10,610 nucleotides of DNA, taken from UBA7359 sp047618295 (GTDB taxonomy: Bacteria > Pseudomonadota > Gammaproteobacteria > Eutrophobiales > Eutrophobiaceae). The position numbers and the translations under genes were made by a program. Below, in pieces: positions 1-7,318 of the stretch (position 1 is its first letter; every line of letters starts with the position of its first letter). The stretch lies in assembly GCA_047618295.1 (NCBI GenBank), contig JBLHKL010000073.1, positions 1 through 10,610 on the forward strand. Reading direction: 5' to 3'. The notes under the pieces were generated by a model, which saw only the letters and a list, made by a program, of their open reading frames with translations, was not told the origin of the DNA and did not search any database.

Positions 1-50
1 TATGACTGTATTGAGAGAAACATTAAAATAGGAATCAATATTATTTTCAT
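1..50 (-). CDS. possible N-terminus of a divergent secreted or membrane protein (partial)
   Basis: From an ATG at 50-48 the minus strand stays open to the window edge and would encode MKIILIPILMFLSIQS, then runs off. Met-Lys followed by a hydrophobic run is what a Sec signal peptide or lipoprotein leader looks like, but no cleavage site is reached and no Shine-Dalgarno of note precedes the ATG. The frame is also open upstream of this ATG, so openness alone is weak evidence in such AT-rich DNA. If real, the gene is transcribed divergently from the class V PLP enzyme across a 70-base spacer (51-120). Its function cannot be told from 16 residues. The plus strand is also open here up to a TAA at 97-99, so this call is tentative. 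Confidence 0.3.
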   Translation of the reverse strand, partial: MKIILIPILMFLSIQS

Positions 51-68
51 AAGCTTAGCTTTCAAATC

Positions 69-87
69 TATAACGATTATCATAAAT
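69..87. promoter_or_regulatory. weak Fur-box-like sequence
   Basis: TATAACGATTATCATAAAT matches the classical 19-bp Fur consensus (GATAATGATAATCATTATC) at 13 of 19 positions by eye. It lies in the short spacer between the possible divergent gene and the class V PLP enzyme, overlapping the likely promoter zone of both. Fur is the iron-responsive repressor. The surroundings are very AT-rich, so a chance match is a real possibility and iron control is only an inference. Confidence 0.25.
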
Positions 88-113
88 AATACACTATAAA
101 ACACTGGTGATAA
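86..113 (-). promoter_or_regulatory. candidate promoter for the divergent gene
   Basis: On the minus strand, TTATCA (113-108) and TATTAT (91-86) are separated by 16 bases, giving 4/6 and 5/6 matches to sigma-70 hexamers. Transcription would start near 79, leaving about 30 bases of leader before the ATG at 50. The Fur-like sequence would cover its -10 and start region. In DNA this AT-rich, such pairs arise easily. Confidence 0.2.
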
Positions 114-120
114 CCCAATC

Positions 121-1260
121 ATGGCCTTTGAAGAACTAATTAATAAAGAATTTCCCCTGGATGAAAGTATTTGTTACCTGAACCATGCAGCAGTATCACC
201 TTGGCCTCAGCGAACCGCTGATGCTGTTTGTCAGTTTGCAAATGAAAACACAAGGCTAGGAGCTACAAATTATCTCGTATGGCTAGAGAAAGAAGCTGAG
301 CTACGCCAACAGCTTAAGCGTTTAATAAATGCACCTTCTGTAGACGATATATCGCTCTTAAAAAACACTTCAGAAGCCTTATCTGTAGTCGCAGAAGGTA
401 TCGATTGGCAATCTGGAGATAATATCGTGAGTTCTGATGAAGAATTCCCGTCAAATAGGCTTCCTTGGCTAGCACAAGAGAAAAATGGAGTAGAGTTTCG
501 GGAGATAAGCCTAACTAATGGAGCATCGCCTGAAGCAGCGTTAATCGACGCATGTGATGATAAAACACGTTTATTAACAATAAGTTCCGTTCAATATGGC
601 ACAGGTAAATGTCCAGATTTAACGCTGCTTGGAGAGTATTGTCATGCGAACAATATACTGTTTTGTGTTGATGCGATTCAAAGTTTAGGCGCCCTGCCTT
701 TTGATTGTCAGGCCATAAAAGCTGATTTTGTTATGGCAGATGCACACAAATGGATGTTAGGGCCGGAAGGAATTGCATTATTTTACTGTAAGGCCGAGAT
801 CAGAGATTCGCTTAGCTTGCATCAATATGGATGGCACATGGTTAAGGATGTCGGAAACTATGACTCCAAGGAATTGACGTATGCTGAAACAGGCCGGCGC
901 TTTGAATGTGGGAGTCCCAATATGCTAGGAATTCACGCCTTGTCGGCTAGTCTTTCCTTAATTGAAGAAATAGGGATAGAAGGTATATCAGCTAATATTA
1001 GTAATAATGTTAGCTACCTCATTGATTTATTAAGGAATATACCTGGTTTAACATTTGTTTCCCCGACAACTAAGCCACACTATGCAGGGATAGTAACGTT
1101 TACTATTGATGGCATTAATATTCCTAAACTTTATTCTAAGTTAATGAAAAATAGGCTGATTTGTGCAAATCGTGCTGGTGGGATAAGGTTTTCACCTCAT
1201 TTCTATAGTAGTCGAAAAACTATCGATAAATCACTTGAGATTCTAACCGCATCTATTTGA
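121..1260 (+). CDS. aminotransferase class V-fold PLP-dependent enzyme (desulfurase-like, no catalytic Cys)
   Basis: This is a 379-residue fold-type I PLP enzyme of the class V family that includes NifS/SufS cysteine desulfurases and isopenicillin-N-epimerase-like proteins. Visible features are the N-terminal YLNHAAVSP (residues 19-27), the cofactor-binding DAIQSLG (184-190) and the Schiff-base lysine K210 in ADAHKWMLGPEG. The C-terminal part reads RAGGIRFSPHFYSS (351-364). In SufS this region carries the mobile-loop catalytic cysteine; here there is none, C348 being too early. Cysteine desulfuration by the usual mechanism is therefore unlikely, and the substrate is unknown. The ATG at 121 is the first usable start: an in-frame TAA lies at 97-99, and GGTGA at 106-110 is a fair ribosome site 10 bases upstream. 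It stands alone on the plus strand and converges on tatD with one base between stops. The family call is secure; the function is not. Confidence 0.9.
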   Translation: MAFEELINKEFPLDESICYLNHAAVSPWPQRTADAVCQFANENTRLGATNYLVWLEKEAELRQQLKRLINAPSVDDISLLKNTSEALSVVAEGIDWQSGDNIVSSDEEFPSNRLPWLAQEKNGVEFREISLTNGASPEAALIDACDDKTRLLTISSVQYGTGKCPDLTLLGEYCHANNILFCVDAIQSLGALPFDCQAIKADFVMADAHKWMLGPEGIALFYCKAEIRDSLSLHQYGWHMVKDVGNYDSKELTYAETGRRFECGSPNMLGIHALSASLSLIEEIGIEGISANISNNVSYLIDLLRNIPGLTFVSPTTKPHYAGIVTFTIDGINIPKLYSKLMKNRLICANRAGGIRFSPHFYSSRKTIDKSLEILTASI

Positions 1261-1261
1261 A

Positions 1262-2026
1262 TTAATTAAATAACTTTCGGTAATTTATAGTTGTTTGATT
1301 TGCCAGAACATCAAAATCTATTTCTTTTAATCCCGAAATGAATTCTGCAACATAGCGCACATAAGCAGGTTGGTTTGTCTTTCCTCTGAATGGCACTGGG
1401 GCTAAATAAGGCGAGTCTGTTTCAACTAACATTTGCTCCAATGGAACAAGTTTAGCTACCTCATGGAGGTCTTTGGCGTTCTTAAAGGTGACAATACCTG
1501 AAAAAGAGATGAGGAAGTTTAGGTCCATAGCTGCCTGTGCGGTTTCCCAATCTTCAACAAAGCAATGCATTACCCCGCCTACTTGATCAGCACCCTCTTC
1601 TTTCAATATTCTGATTACATCATCCTTGGCCTCTCGAGTATGAATAATCAAGGGCTTATCTAGCTGTTTAGCGGCATTTATGTGAGTTCGAAATCGATCA
1701 CGCTGCCATTCAAGATCACCTTCACTTCGAAAATAATCTAGACCGGTTTCTCCTATAGCGACGACTTCGTCACTACTCGCTAAATCTAAGATATCTTCTA
1801 TAGCAGCTTCATTTTCTAGTTCAGTATTGGGATGAATGCCAACAGAGGCTGAGATCATGTCATGTTGACTGGCTAAATTGATAATATCAGGCGAGCCTTC
1901 TAGATCTATGGCAACACAGAGCATGTGTTCAATATCATTCTGTTTTGCATTATTTAAAATATCGTTGATAGATATGTCTTCACTCAATAGTGGAATGTGA
2001 CAGTGGGAATCTATCAGAGAAGACAA
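1262..2026 (-). CDS. tatD: TatD-family metal-dependent hydrolase/DNase (YcfH-like)
   Basis: This is a 254-residue TIM-barrel metallohydrolase of the TatD family, whose members are 3'-5' exonucleases or DNases thought to act in DNA repair or quality control. The metal ligands are all visible: H8 and H10 in DSHCH, E93 in GETGLDY, H129 in IIHTREA, H154 in MHCF and D204 in ETDSPYLAP. The length and the start of the protein match E. coli YcfH, which also sits just downstream of holB. The start is awkward. The frame is closed by a TAA just upstream, no ATG precedes the DSHCH motif, and TTG at 2026-2024 is the best candidate, without a clear Shine-Dalgarno. It follows pilZ by 43 bases and is the last gene of the train. 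A YcfH-type subfamily name would be equally fair. Confidence 0.93.
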   Translation of the reverse strand: MSSLIDSHCHIPLLSEDISINDILNNAKQNDIEHMLCVAIDLEGSPDIINLASQHDMISASVGIHPNTELENEAAIEDILDLASSDEVVAIGETGLDYFRSEGDLEWQRDRFRTHINAAKQLDKPLIIHTREAKDDVIRILKEEGADQVGGVMHCFVEDWETAQAAMDLNFLISFSGIVTFKNAKDLHEVAKLVPLEQMLVETDSPYLAPVPFRGKTNQPAYVRYVAEFISGLKEIDFDVLANQTTINYRKLFN

Positions 2027-2069
2027 GACGGTGGGCAGAATTTATTTTAAAACAGTTACTTACTGGCAA

Positions 2070-2423
2070 TTACATGGTGTGAGTTGGACGATCTGATTTT
2101 AATGCACCAGCTAATTGGTTTTCGATTTTGCTTTTGGTGGCACCTTTGTCCAATTCACTAAACTGTACGCCTATGCCGGCAATTTTATTTCCCTGAGCGC
2201 CCTGTGGCGTGATCCAAGCAACTTTACCTGCGACAGGCAGTTTGTCTTTACTGTCGGTTAAGGTTAATAGCATGAAGACTTCATCGCCTAATTTGTAGGT
2301 TTTAGCAGTAGGTATAAATAGACCACCATTTTTCACAAATGGCATATAAGAAGCATAAAGCGCGCTTTTATCTCTAATGGTTAGGGATAAGATACCTTGT
2401 CGTGGATCGCGGCCTGCAGCCAT
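2070..2423 (-). CDS. pilZ: type IV pilus assembly protein PilZ
   Basis: This 117-residue protein is the founding member of the PilZ domain family, a cytoplasmic factor needed for type IV pilus biogenesis and known in Pseudomonas and Xanthomonas to work with PilB and FimX-type partners. Very conserved segments are ILSLTIRDK (11-19), YMPFVKNGGLFIPT (26-39), YKLGDEVFMLL (43-53), VAGKVAWITPQGAQGNK (64-80) and the C-terminal ALKSDRPTHTM. As in its Pseudomonas counterpart, the c-di-GMP motifs RxxxR and D/NxSxxG are absent, NGGLFIP standing in the second position, so this PilZ probably does not bind c-di-GMP. AGGAG at 2437-2433, directly after the holB stop, lies nine bases before the ATG, supporting this start and coupling to holB. 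No other pilus gene is in the window. Confidence 0.96.
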   Translation of the reverse strand: MAAGRDPRQGILSLTIRDKSALYASYMPFVKNGGLFIPTAKTYKLGDEVFMLLTLTDSKDKLPVAGKVAWITPQGAQGNKIAGIGVQFSELDKGATKSKIENQLAGALKSDRPTHTM

Positions 2424-2438
2424 TTACCTATACTCCTG

Positions 2439-3437
2439 TTACTTTGCTATTTCAGGGTTGTTCCAATGCAGCACAATCTCTTCAAGTATGCTCAATGGGT
2501 TGTAATTCATTGGTCCAGTCGATTGCTGGTATTTCAATAATACAAAATCGTAATTCCTGACCAATGCGACCAAGTCTAATGAATTTACAAGGTCTTGCAA
2601 GTCTTCTTTCAAGTCAAGGTTTATCAGGTTTGCTCTATCACGAAGCAATTTAAGACGAATCAAATCCAGTATTATCTTCATTAACCAGTTAAGAATATTT
2701 TCCAGTCCCAATGTTTGCCAATTGGCAGCAATTTGGATGGGGTCGCAATTTTTTTTGCTCATTAATTTTAGGTCTTTAAGTAGAGTGAGTCGAAACTCTA
2801 ATTGCTCTTCCTCAATCAAAGAAAGTGCTTTTAATGGCCCTCCTCCAGATAAACGAAGCAATGCTTCCGCAGATAGTTTTGAATCAACTAACTTATCCTT
2901 AAGCCAATCTATGTCCATTTGCTTGTACGCAGGCTTAAAATCTATTCGTTGGCATCGACTTCTGATGGTTATGGGTAGTTTCGAAGGTCTAGAGCTCAAT
3001 AGAAATAACATGGACTGAGAAGGAGGTTCTTCTAGCGTTTTTAATAATGCATTTGCTGTTGCACGGTTCATTGCATCTGCAGGTTCAATGATCACAATTT
3101 TCTGCTTTCCTAAAAAACTCTTTAAGGCCACAAATTCAATCAGTTCACGTACCTGTGCGATTTTAATTTGTTTACCGGTTTCTTCAGGTTCGATGAGATT
3201 TAAATCAGGATGATTTCCGGCATTATATAATTGACAACTTTGGCATGTGCCACAGGCGTGATTGGTTTCAGGGTCTTTTGATAAACACAACAATTGCATG
3301 GCCGCAGTTTGTGCAAATTGTTTCAGACCGATTCCTTCGGGACCACAAAGCAATATTGCATGCGGTAAGCGATCCTGCTGTTGCATCTCCATCAGCCGCT
3401 GCCATTGCTCATTTTGCCAGGGATAGATGTTTATCAT
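2439..3437 (-). CDS. holB: DNA polymerase III subunit delta'
   Basis: This 332-residue clamp-loader subunit works with DnaX (tau/gamma) and HolA to load the beta sliding clamp during replication. It shows the AAA+ fold with a degenerate Walker A, GPEGIGLK (32-39), where the lysine is shifted by one place, as expected for the non-ATP-hydrolysing delta'. A zinc module uses C51, C62, C65 and C68 (CGTCQSC), followed by GNHPDL. Next come ANALLKTLEEPP (128-139) and the IRSRCQR stretch (158-164), the conserved C-terminal part of the delta'/DnaX core. The start ATG overlaps the tmk stop by four bases (ATGA), so the two are translationally coupled. The tmk-holB-pilZ order is that of Pseudomonas. The C-terminal third is poorly conserved, as is usual in this family. 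Confidence 0.96.
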   Translation of the reverse strand: MINIYPWQNEQWQRLMEMQQQDRLPHAILLCGPEGIGLKQFAQTAAMQLLCLSKDPETNHACGTCQSCQLYNAGNHPDLNLIEPEETGKQIKIAQVRELIEFVALKSFLGKQKIVIIEPADAMNRATANALLKTLEEPPSQSMLFLLSSRPSKLPITIRSRCQRIDFKPAYKQMDIDWLKDKLVDSKLSAEALLRLSGGGPLKALSLIEEEQLEFRLTLLKDLKLMSKKNCDPIQIAANWQTLGLENILNWLMKIILDLIRLKLLRDRANLINLDLKEDLQDLVNSLDLVALVRNYDFVLLKYQQSTGPMNYNPLSILEEIVLHWNNPEIAK

Positions 3438-4054
3438 AGATGCTCTTGCAATATTTTCTGTACTTGCTGTTTCACATTTTCCAGAGATTCACCTGAATCA
3501 ATGATTCGAAAACGTGTCGGTTCTTTAATTGCCCGTTCAAGATAACACGAACGGACACGTTCAAAGAACAGGATGTCTTCTTGCTCAAACCGATCGGCTT
3601 GGCTTCTTTTCCCCGCACGACGTAATCCAACCTCAACATCCAGATCGAATAATAAAGTAAGGTCAGGTTTTAAACCTTTCTGAACCCAGTCTTCAAGTGT
3701 CTGTATTCGTGACTCGTCAATTCCCCTGCCACCGCCTTGATATGCATAACTAGCATCAGTAAATCGATCGCAAATGACAATATGACCTGTTGCCATAGCA
3801 GGCTTTATGACTTCTTCTAAATGCTGCATTCTTGCAGCAAACATTAATAGGAGTTCAGTGCTACTGTCTAAACCAATATTATTGCTGTCTAACAGTATCT
3901 CCCTAATCTGCTCTCCGGTTTTTGTCCCGCCCGGTTCGCGTGTTTGTATGACCTCGTGGCCAGCACGAGTAAACAGTTCGGAAATATGATCCATCAAACT
4001 GCTTTTGCCAGCACCTTCAACACCTTCTAGCGTTATAAATAAAGCTTCTTGCAT
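3434..4054 (-). CDS. tmk: thymidylate kinase (dTMP kinase)
   Basis: This 206-residue kinase phosphorylates dTMP to dTDP with ATP, an essential step of dTTP supply in the cytoplasm. The P-loop is EGVEGAGKSS (10-19), the TREPGGT motif (38-44) follows, and the DRF form of the DRY/DRF/DRH motif is at 96-98 in VICDRFTDASYAYQGGGRG. An arginine-rich lid, RRAGKRSQADRFE (145-157), completes the active site, the arrangement of E. coli-type enzymes with catalytic arginines in the lid. Length is normal for the family. It begins six bases after the mltG stop and overlaps holB by four bases. It shows no unusual features. Confidence 0.97.
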   Translation of the reverse strand: MQEALFITLEGVEGAGKSSLMDHISELFTRAGHEVIQTREPGGTKTGEQIREILLDSNNIGLDSSTELLLMFAARMQHLEEVIKPAMATGHIVICDRFTDASYAYQGGGRGIDESRIQTLEDWVQKGLKPDLTLLFDLDVEVGLRRAGKRSQADRFEQEDILFFERVRSCYLERAIKEPTRFRIIDSGESLENVKQQVQKILQEHL

Positions 4055-4060
4055 TGTTAT

Positions 4061-5068
4061 TTACTTTTTCTTTAATTGATATTTTGCGACGGCTTGATTA
4101 TGTTCTTTCAGCGTATCTGAAAAATAATGTGAACCATCCCCTTTTGCAACAAAATAGAGTGACTTGCCCTTTTCTGGATGTAGCGCTGCGTGAATCGCTT
4201 CTCGACCGACCAATGCAATTGGACTGGGCGGCATGCCTTTGTAGCGATATGTGTTATAGGGTGAGTCTATATCAAGATCTTTTTTACGTATATTGCCATT
4301 AAACTGTTTTCCCATTGCGTAAATTACTGTTGGGTCCGTTTGTAGTTTCATTTTTTTATTTAAGCGACGCACAAAGACCCCGGCAATGGTGCTACGCTCA
4401 CTAGCCAAACCGGTTTCTTTTTCTATGATAGAAGCCATGATTAAGGCTTCGTACGGTGTTTTGTATGGCAATTTTTCAGCACGTGCTTGCCACTCTTCAT
4501 CTAAGATATCATGTAAACGTTGATAGGCTCTTAGTAAAAATTCTTTATCAGTAGTACCTTTTGGAAAATTATATGTGTCTGGAAAGAACAACCCTTCAGC
4601 TATCTTGTCTGAATAGCCAAGTTCAATCAGGACGTTTTCTGGTTCATCGCTAAGCAAGGTCTGTTCTATTAAGTCTGATGCATGAATCGCTTGCATCATC
4701 TCCCTGAGTTGCCAACCTTCAAGGAGCGTAAAGGAGTATTGAATTACTTTGCCTGATACCAGAAGGTTTAGGAGTTCGATTGGATTTAAGTCAGGGGGAA
4801 ATAAATATTCACCTGATTTGATCTTGTTTGCTTTTCCAGAGTATCTAGCGAGAATTGTTAGATAAGAATTGTCCTCAGTTAGGCGAAGCATCTTGAGCTT
4901 GTTGTTGATGTCTTTAAAGGACATGCCTGGCTCCACTACAAAGACTGTTTCTTTTTCTATGCTCAAGGGAGTAACGAGGAATGTTTGATACTCTTTATAG
5001 AGTAATGCAGTAGTAACTATAAGAATAAATAAACTTAGTGCTATGAGGCCAAGGAGACGTTTTATCAT
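4061..5068 (-). CDS. mltG: endolytic murein transglycosylase MltG
   Basis: This inner-membrane lytic transglycosylase cleaves nascent glycan strands and is proposed to terminate peptidoglycan polymerisation. Numbered from the ATG at 5068, the 335-residue protein has an N-terminal membrane anchor (about residues 5-24), a LysM-like segment (about 40-100) and a YceG/MltG catalytic domain. In the domain are EGLFFPDTYNFPKGT (158-172), the catalytic glutamate E216 in MASIIEKETG, LQTDPTVIYAMG (242-253) and YNTYRYKGMPPSPIAL (271-286). I chose 5068 because its ATG overlaps the pabC stop as ATGA and puts M-I-K-R directly before the anchor. An upstream ATG at 5083 would add five residues (MHSYV). Neither start has a good ribosome site, which suits coupling to pabC. 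Confidence 0.95.
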   Translation of the reverse strand: MIKRLLGLIALSLFILIVTTALLYKEYQTFLVTPLSIEKETVFVVEPGMSFKDINNKLKMLRLTEDNSYLTILARYSGKANKIKSGEYLFPPDLNPIELLNLLVSGKVIQYSFTLLEGWQLREMMQAIHASDLIEQTLLSDEPENVLIELGYSDKIAEGLFFPDTYNFPKGTTDKEFLLRAYQRLHDILDEEWQARAEKLPYKTPYEALIMASIIEKETGLASERSTIAGVFVRRLNKKMKLQTDPTVIYAMGKQFNGNIRKKDLDIDSPYNTYRYKGMPPSPIALVGREAIHAALHPEKGKSLYFVAKGDGSHYFSDTLKEHNQAVAKYQLKKK

Positions 5069-5898
5069 AACGTAGGAATGCAATTTTGTTTTTGTAATGC
5101 CTTTTTAATTTTAATGGTTTTGTCTCCAACCATCAAAGACTTCTCGTCAATCATTTTTATTGGCCATACTCCAACAATGCTATTGCACATAAAGGCTTCA
5201 TCAGCATCCATTAATGATTCTATCGAAATTTTATTAATACATATTTCAAGATGTAATTCCGCTGCTAGTGTAATAATTTTTTGTCTGATAATACCTTCAA
5301 CACCACAAGCAGATAATTCAGGTGTATATAAAATTTCATTTTTGATATAAAAAATATTACTCATCGTTCCTTCAATAATATTTTCTTCATGATCCAGAAC
5401 AACGCCCTCTGCTATTGAGCTATCCGTCCATTCTGATCTTGCTAAAACTTGCTCAAGTCTATTGAGGTGCTTAATACCAGCAAGTATTGAATTATGAGCA
5501 TAGCGATAGTTGCAGACACGAACATTGATGCCGTCATCTGGATTTCCAAATGAATATTCAGGCCAAGGGTAAAGTGAAATTATACGAGTTGATTCTACAT
5601 TAACAGGCAATGCATAGCCGCGGCCGCCCTGCCCTCGAGTGATAATTATTTTGATAATGCCGCGTTCAATAGAACTTGTTAAACGTCGAGCCTCTTCGGT
5701 TAACGTATCTTGATTGGGCATGGGGATTTTTAGTCGACTACATCCTGATTGCAATCTTTCTATATGTTCATCCCAGCAGAGTAGAGATTCTTCTTCTACC
5801 GCAATTGTTTCAAATAAACCGTCACCGTATTGTAAGCCTCGGTCATACAAAGAAATTGCATCACTCGAGTTACCATTAATGAGAGATTTGATTGCCAT
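5065..5898 (-). CDS. pabC: aminodeoxychorismate lyase
   Basis: This 277-residue class IV (branched-chain/D-amino-acid type) PLP enzyme converts 4-amino-4-deoxychorismate to p-aminobenzoate and pyruvate for folate synthesis. Evidence is the N-terminal SLYDRGLQYGDGLFET (16-31), the Schiff-base lysine K143 in LAGIKHLNRLEQVLAR, close to the E. coli PabC motif, and E176 in IIEGTMSNIF followed by LYTPELSACGVEGIIRQ (190-206). A D-amino-acid or branched-chain aminotransferase is the alternative reading, but the KHLNRLEQVL motif and the fabF-pabC-mltG context favour PabC. It begins 23 bases after fabF with only a weak ribosome site and overlaps the preferred mltG start by four bases. It looks more AT-rich than fabD or fabH by eye, but I did not measure this. 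Confidence 0.93.
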   Translation of the reverse strand: MAIKSLINGNSSDAISLYDRGLQYGDGLFETIAVEEESLLCWDEHIERLQSGCSRLKIPMPNQDTLTEEARRLTSSIERGIIKIIITRGQGGRGYALPVNVESTRIISLYPWPEYSFGNPDDGINVRVCNYRYAHNSILAGIKHLNRLEQVLARSEWTDSSIAEGVVLDHEENIIEGTMSNIFYIKNEILYTPELSACGVEGIIRQKIITLAAELHLEICINKISIESLMDADEAFMCNSIVGVWPIKMIDEKSLMVGDKTIKIKKALQKQNCIPTL

Positions 5899-5921
5899 TA
5901 TTTTGTCATGGCTTATTGAGC

Positions 5922-7163
5922 TTAACTCAGCTTCTTAAAGATGAGTGATCCATTTGTGCCACCAAAGCCAAATGAATTAGATAATGCGACATCGATCTTC
6001 ATTTCACGAGCAGTGTGCGGGACATAATCTAAATCACATTCAGGGTCCGGTTCATCAAGGTTTATCGTCGGCGGCGCAACCTGGTCACGAATTGCTAAAA
6101 TTGAAAATATTGCTTCAACGCCTCCCGCGGCCCCTAATAAATGTCCAATCATCGATTTTGTTGAGCTTACGGCTAATGACTTTGAGTCTTCCTTAAATAC
6201 GCGTTTTACTGCGTTTGTTTCTGCAATATCACCTGCCGGTGTTGAAGTGCCATGCGCATTAATATAATCAACTTCATTAATATTAATGCCACTATTTCTT
6301 AAGGCGTTTATCATGCAGTTTGCAGCACCTTCACCATTTTTCGAGGGGGCGGTCATATGGTAGGCATCACCACTCATGCCATAACCGGCAACTTCCGCAA
6401 TTATGTTTGCGCCACGTTTTTTAGCGTGTTCATATTCTTCCAGAACGACAACCCCTGCGCCATCACTCAATACAAAACCATCTCTACCCTTGTCCCAAGG
6501 TCGGCTGGCGCGTTCTGGTTCATCATTCCTGGTTGAAAGCGCACGAGCAGATGCGAATCCGGCCAAACCATTTTCGGAAGTAGCCATTTCTGCACCTCCA
6601 GCAATCATGACATCGGCATCACCGTATTCTATTAATCTCGCAGCATCGCCAATATTATGTGTACCGGTTGTACACGCAGTAGAGATAGCGAAGTTTGGGC
6701 CCTTTAAACCATACATGATGGATAGATGCCCTGAGATCATATTAATAATGTTACTTGGGATGAAAAATGGAGATACTTTTCTTGGGCCACCATTGATGAA
6801 TTGTCGGGTGCTTTTTTCAATGCCGGGTAGCCCACCAATACCCGAACCAATAGCAACGCCAATGCGTGAGGCATTCTCTTCGTTAACTTCTATACCTGAA
6901 TTCTGAATCGCCTGTATACCTGCGGTAAGACCGTAGTGTATGAATGGATCCATTTTCTTTTGATCTTTTTTAGGGATGTAATGATTTAAATCGAGATTTC
7001 GTATAGAACCGCCAATACGAACGCTAAATTCAGACGTATCGAAATGCTCAATCAAACCAATACCGCTTTTTCCGGCGAGGATATTACTCCAGGTTTCATC
7101 AACACTATTGCCCACAGGAGTGACCATTCCTAAACCTGTTATAACTACACGACGTTTACTCAC
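5922..7163 (-). CDS. fabF: beta-ketoacyl-ACP synthase II
   Basis: This 413-residue condensing enzyme elongates acyl-ACP with malonyl-ACP, including the palmitoleate to cis-vaccenate step that adjusts membrane fluidity. The catalytic triad is complete: C164 in STACTTGTHN, H304 in NAHGTSTP and H341 in STKSMIGH, with K336. The glycine-rich SFGFGGTNGSL is at 397-407. Length and motifs match FabF (KAS II) rather than the shorter FabB. The start is a GTG at 7163-7161, giving MSKRRVVITGLG as expected. An AGGTAA stretch about ten bases upstream is a modest ribosome site. It is separated from acpP by a strong intrinsic terminator, so its transcription relies on readthrough or a promoter in 7164-7257, where I see only weak candidates. 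Confidence 0.97.
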   Translation of the reverse strand: MSKRRVVITGLGMVTPVGNSVDETWSNILAGKSGIGLIEHFDTSEFSVRIGGSIRNLDLNHYIPKKDQKKMDPFIHYGLTAGIQAIQNSGIEVNEENASRIGVAIGSGIGGLPGIEKSTRQFINGGPRKVSPFFIPSNIINMISGHLSIMYGLKGPNFAISTACTTGTHNIGDAARLIEYGDADVMIAGGAEMATSENGLAGFASARALSTRNDEPERASRPWDKGRDGFVLSDGAGVVVLEEYEHAKKRGANIIAEVAGYGMSGDAYHMTAPSKNGEGAANCMINALRNSGININEVDYINAHGTSTPAGDIAETNAVKRVFKEDSKSLAVSSTKSMIGHLLGAAGGVEAIFSILAIRDQVAPPTINLDEPDPECDLDYVPHTAREMKIDVALSNSFGFGGTNGSLIFKKLS

Positions 7164-7257
7164 TTCAGAAATTACCTATTTATTGTTCAATGAAAAGAAA
7201 CAGGACGCATTACTAATTTAACTATATTTAAAAATATTCATGAACATATTTAACAAT

Positions 7258-7296
7258 AAAAAAGGCCGCGTAAGAGTGTTTTCATCACGCGGCCTT
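7258..7296 (-). terminator. intrinsic terminator after acpP
   Basis: Arms AAGGCCGCGT and ACGCGGCCTT (7287-7296 and 7262-7271) form a perfect 10-bp GC-rich stem with a 15-base loop. On the minus strand the stem runs into at least six U residues (7263-7258). It lies 22 bases beyond the acpP stop and before fabF. The plus strand lacks an equally good T tract, so it is oriented for minus-strand transcripts. It would yield short monocistronic acpP RNA and reduce transcription into fabF. Confidence 0.9.
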
Positions 7297-7318
7297 GGGT
7301 GTCCTTTTATATTATAGA

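Noticed and set aside
1..99. Plus-strand frame open from the window edge to TAA at 97-99
   Set aside because: It could be the tail of an upstream gene, but the translation is a featureless Ile/Asn-rich string from AT-rich DNA; the leftward signal-peptide reading is somewhat better.
3320..3345. Altered Walker A in holB (lysine shifted by one residue)
   Set aside because: Delta' subunits commonly have a degenerate P-loop and do not hydrolyse ATP, so this is normal for the family.
6403..6906. 167-codon plus-strand open frame opposite fabF
   Set aside because: It is the antisense shadow of a strongly conserved fabF; the translation shows no recognisable family and no ribosome site stands out.
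7226..7257. AT-rich near-palindrome around TTCATGAA upstream of fabF
   Set aside because: The arms are offset by two bases and not symmetric, and such patterns are expected by chance in this AT-rich gap.
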